Assembly: GCA_050309795.1 (NCBI GenBank)
Contig: JBNRMW010000007.1
Location: forward strand, 1-14,934
From: JBNRMW01 sp050309795
Lineage (GTDB): Bacteria; Bacillota_I; Bacilli_A; Erysipelotrichales; Erysipelotrichaceae
DNA: 14,934 bases
Direction: 5' to 3'
In this document: positions 14,766-14,934 of the stretch, piece by piece
Layout: every line of letters starts with the position of its first letter
Numbering within the stretch: the stretch's first letter is position 1
The notes under the pieces: model-generated
What the model was told of the DNA's origin: nothing
The model's database searches: none
The model's input: only the letters and a program-made list of their open reading frames with translations
Position numbers and translations under genes: made by a program

Positions 14766-14794
14766 AATATACTATGCTTTTAGATTTTTGTCAA
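14766..14794 (-). promoter_or_regulatory. Predicted promoter of rplJ-rplL
   Basis: On the minus strand a perfect TTGACA (14789-14794) and TATATT (14766-14771) are exactly 17 bases apart, one mismatch from full consensus. Transcription should begin at a G near 14759, immediately before the L10 leader. It is one of the best-matching promoters in the window, as expected for a stalk-protein operon. Confidence 0.88.
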
Positions 14795-14934
14795 ATTTAT
14801 TTCTCTTTCTGTTAGATTTCAAAGTTAATGCGACACAGTGTTGCACTTACCCTGGAAACCCGTCTTTTTATGCTTTTAAATGATTACCTTAACATTCTCG
14901 CTTTTTTCTTCTACACTATAAACATGATGGTTAG
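14795..14934. other. Upstream region of the rplJ promoter, no gene recognised
   Basis: No gene is visible in these 140 bases; rplA, often found upstream of rplJ, is not in the window. The clearest structure is an imperfect 17-bp dyad at 14829-14845, in which TGCGACAC faces GTGTTGCA around a central A with one mismatch. It lies about 35 bases upstream of the rplJ -35. It could be a protein-binding site or part of an unrelated transcript. The rest is AT-rich. Confidence 0.35.

Noticed and set aside
14893..14921. Possible plus-strand promoter near the right edge (TTAACA-17-TACACT) with ATGATGG after it.
   Set aside because: Weak -10, no Shine-Dalgarno before the ATG, and too little sequence remains to test for a gene.
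1..14934. Search for mobile elements, CRISPR arrays, phage genes or a novel accessory system.
   Set aside because: No transposase, direct-repeat array, integrase or unusual gene cluster is visible. All genes are conserved housekeeping genes in a conserved order.

Overview
This window is a low-to-moderate GC chromosomal segment (low forties percent by eye) from a Gram-positive-type bacterium. Every gene I can support lies on the minus strand. Read in the direction of transcription, from high to low coordinates, the order is rplJ, rplL, an rsmC/ybxB-like methyltransferase, rpoB, rpoC, rpsL, rpsG, fusA, tuf. This is the conserved Firmicutes/Mollicutes arrangement in which the L10/L12-RNA polymerase cluster abuts the str cluster. 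All nine stop codons are TAA, Trp is encoded by TGG (standard code), and Shine-Dalgarno sequences are strong, often GAAAGGAG. RpoB carries Asn at the position of E. coli His526, a residue reported for naturally rifampicin-insensitive Mollicutes. Together these suggest a standard-code relative of the Mollicutes (Acholeplasma/Haloplasma/Izemoplasma-like, or Erysipelotrichia). That placement is inference.

Layout from the right end. 14795-14934 holds no recognisable gene but contains a dyad. 14654-14794 is the rplJL control region: a near-consensus promoter, an L10-leader RNA element, and an attenuator-type terminator. rplJ (L10, with an unusually long acidic tail) and rplL (L7/L12) follow. The TTG-started methyltransferase is next with no terminator before it. 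A second strong promoter in the following gap drives rpoB-rpoC, which ends in a good terminator at 4730-4770. A third promoter at 4604-4633 starts rpsL-rpsG-fusA, and a fourth just after the fusA stop can add transcription of tuf. tuf ends in a strong terminator at 165-199. The last 164 bases hold hairpins, a second terminator-like structure, and no identifiable gene.

The products work together in gene expression. RpoB and RpoC are the catalytic subunits of RNA polymerase. S12 and S7 are in the 30S subunit. L10 and L12 form the 50S stalk that recruits and stimulates the GTPases EF-G and EF-Tu, which are encoded at the other end of the window. The visible regulation is four promoters, three clear intrinsic terminators (one of them an attenuator) and one RNA leader.

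I found no mobile element, CRISPR array, rRNA or tRNA gene, and no novel multi-gene system. The points worth a second look are the L10 acidic tail, the RpoB Asn664 and enlarged N-terminal half, the absence of the L7Ae-like gene between rpoC and rpsL, and the two unexplained window edges.
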